Shown: positions 5,483-6,770 of the stretch, piece after piece
Numbering within the stretch: position 1 is the first letter of the stretch
Layout: each line of letters starts with the position of its first letter
Assembly: GCA_005889515.1 (NCBI GenBank)
Contig: VBHE01000144.1
Location: forward strand, 4,650-11,419
Reading direction: 5' to 3'
DNA from: Chloroflexota bacterium
Lineage (GTDB): Bacteria > Chloroflexota > Dormibacteria > Aeolococcales > Aeolococcaceae
DNA length: 6,770 nt
Notes under the pieces: model-generated
Told to the model about the DNA's origin: nothing
The model's input: the letters and a program-made list of their open reading frames with translations, nothing else
The model's database searches: none
Made by a program: the position numbers and the translations under genes

Positions 5483-6770
<1,288 letters not shown>

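Overview
This window is a stretch of chromosomal housekeeping DNA from a high-GC bacterium (roughly 70% GC by eye). All genes lie on the + strand, are tightly packed and probably co-transcribed. The order is tsaC/sua5-like (3' end only), glyA, a wecA/tagO-like phosphoglycosyl transferase, atpZ-like, atpI-like, atpB, atpE, atpF, atpH and atpA (5' part only). From general knowledge, the chain sua5 - (glyA) - wecA/rfe - atpI - atpBEFHA(GDC) is typical of Actinomycetota. The c subunit also looks mycobacterial, with a GDGxAGN loop, ARQPE and an EAxYFINLA carboxylate helix. An actinobacterium or a neighbouring high-GC lineage such as Chloroflexota/Dormibacterota is the best guess; the sequence alone does not settle the phylum.

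Layout. Bases 1-213 hold the C-terminal part of a YrdC-domain threonylcarbamoyl-AMP synthase (tRNA t6A modification). Bases 274-1539 encode serine hydroxymethyltransferase (one-carbon and glycine metabolism). Bases 1553-2701 encode an integral-membrane UDP-sugar:polyprenyl-phosphate sugar-1-phosphate transferase, which would start a cell-envelope glycan. From about 2737 to the end is the F-type ATP synthase operon. It opens with two small membrane proteins (AtpZ-like, AtpI-like), followed by Fo subunits a, c and b, then F1 subunits delta and alpha. The alpha gene runs off the window; gamma, beta and epsilon would be expected downstream.

How the genes work together. Subunits a and c form the proton path and rotor, b and delta form the peripheral stalk, and alpha (with beta) forms the catalytic head. 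AtpI and AtpZ are accessory proteins linked in the literature to c-ring assembly and Mg2+ supply. The early junctions overlap (TGATG between atpZ and atpI, ATGA between atpI and atpB), which suggests translational coupling. The c-subunit gene has the clearest Shine-Dalgarno sequence of the operon, as expected for the subunit needed in most copies.

I found no mobile element, RNA gene, CRISPR array or clear terminator, and no convincing undescribed system. The points most worth a second look are the mycobacterial-type (bedaquiline-pocket-like) c subunit with one bulky substitution, the 53-codon atpZ-like gene that annotation could easily miss, and several departures from family consensus in the a subunit, the SHMT and the glycosyl transferase.
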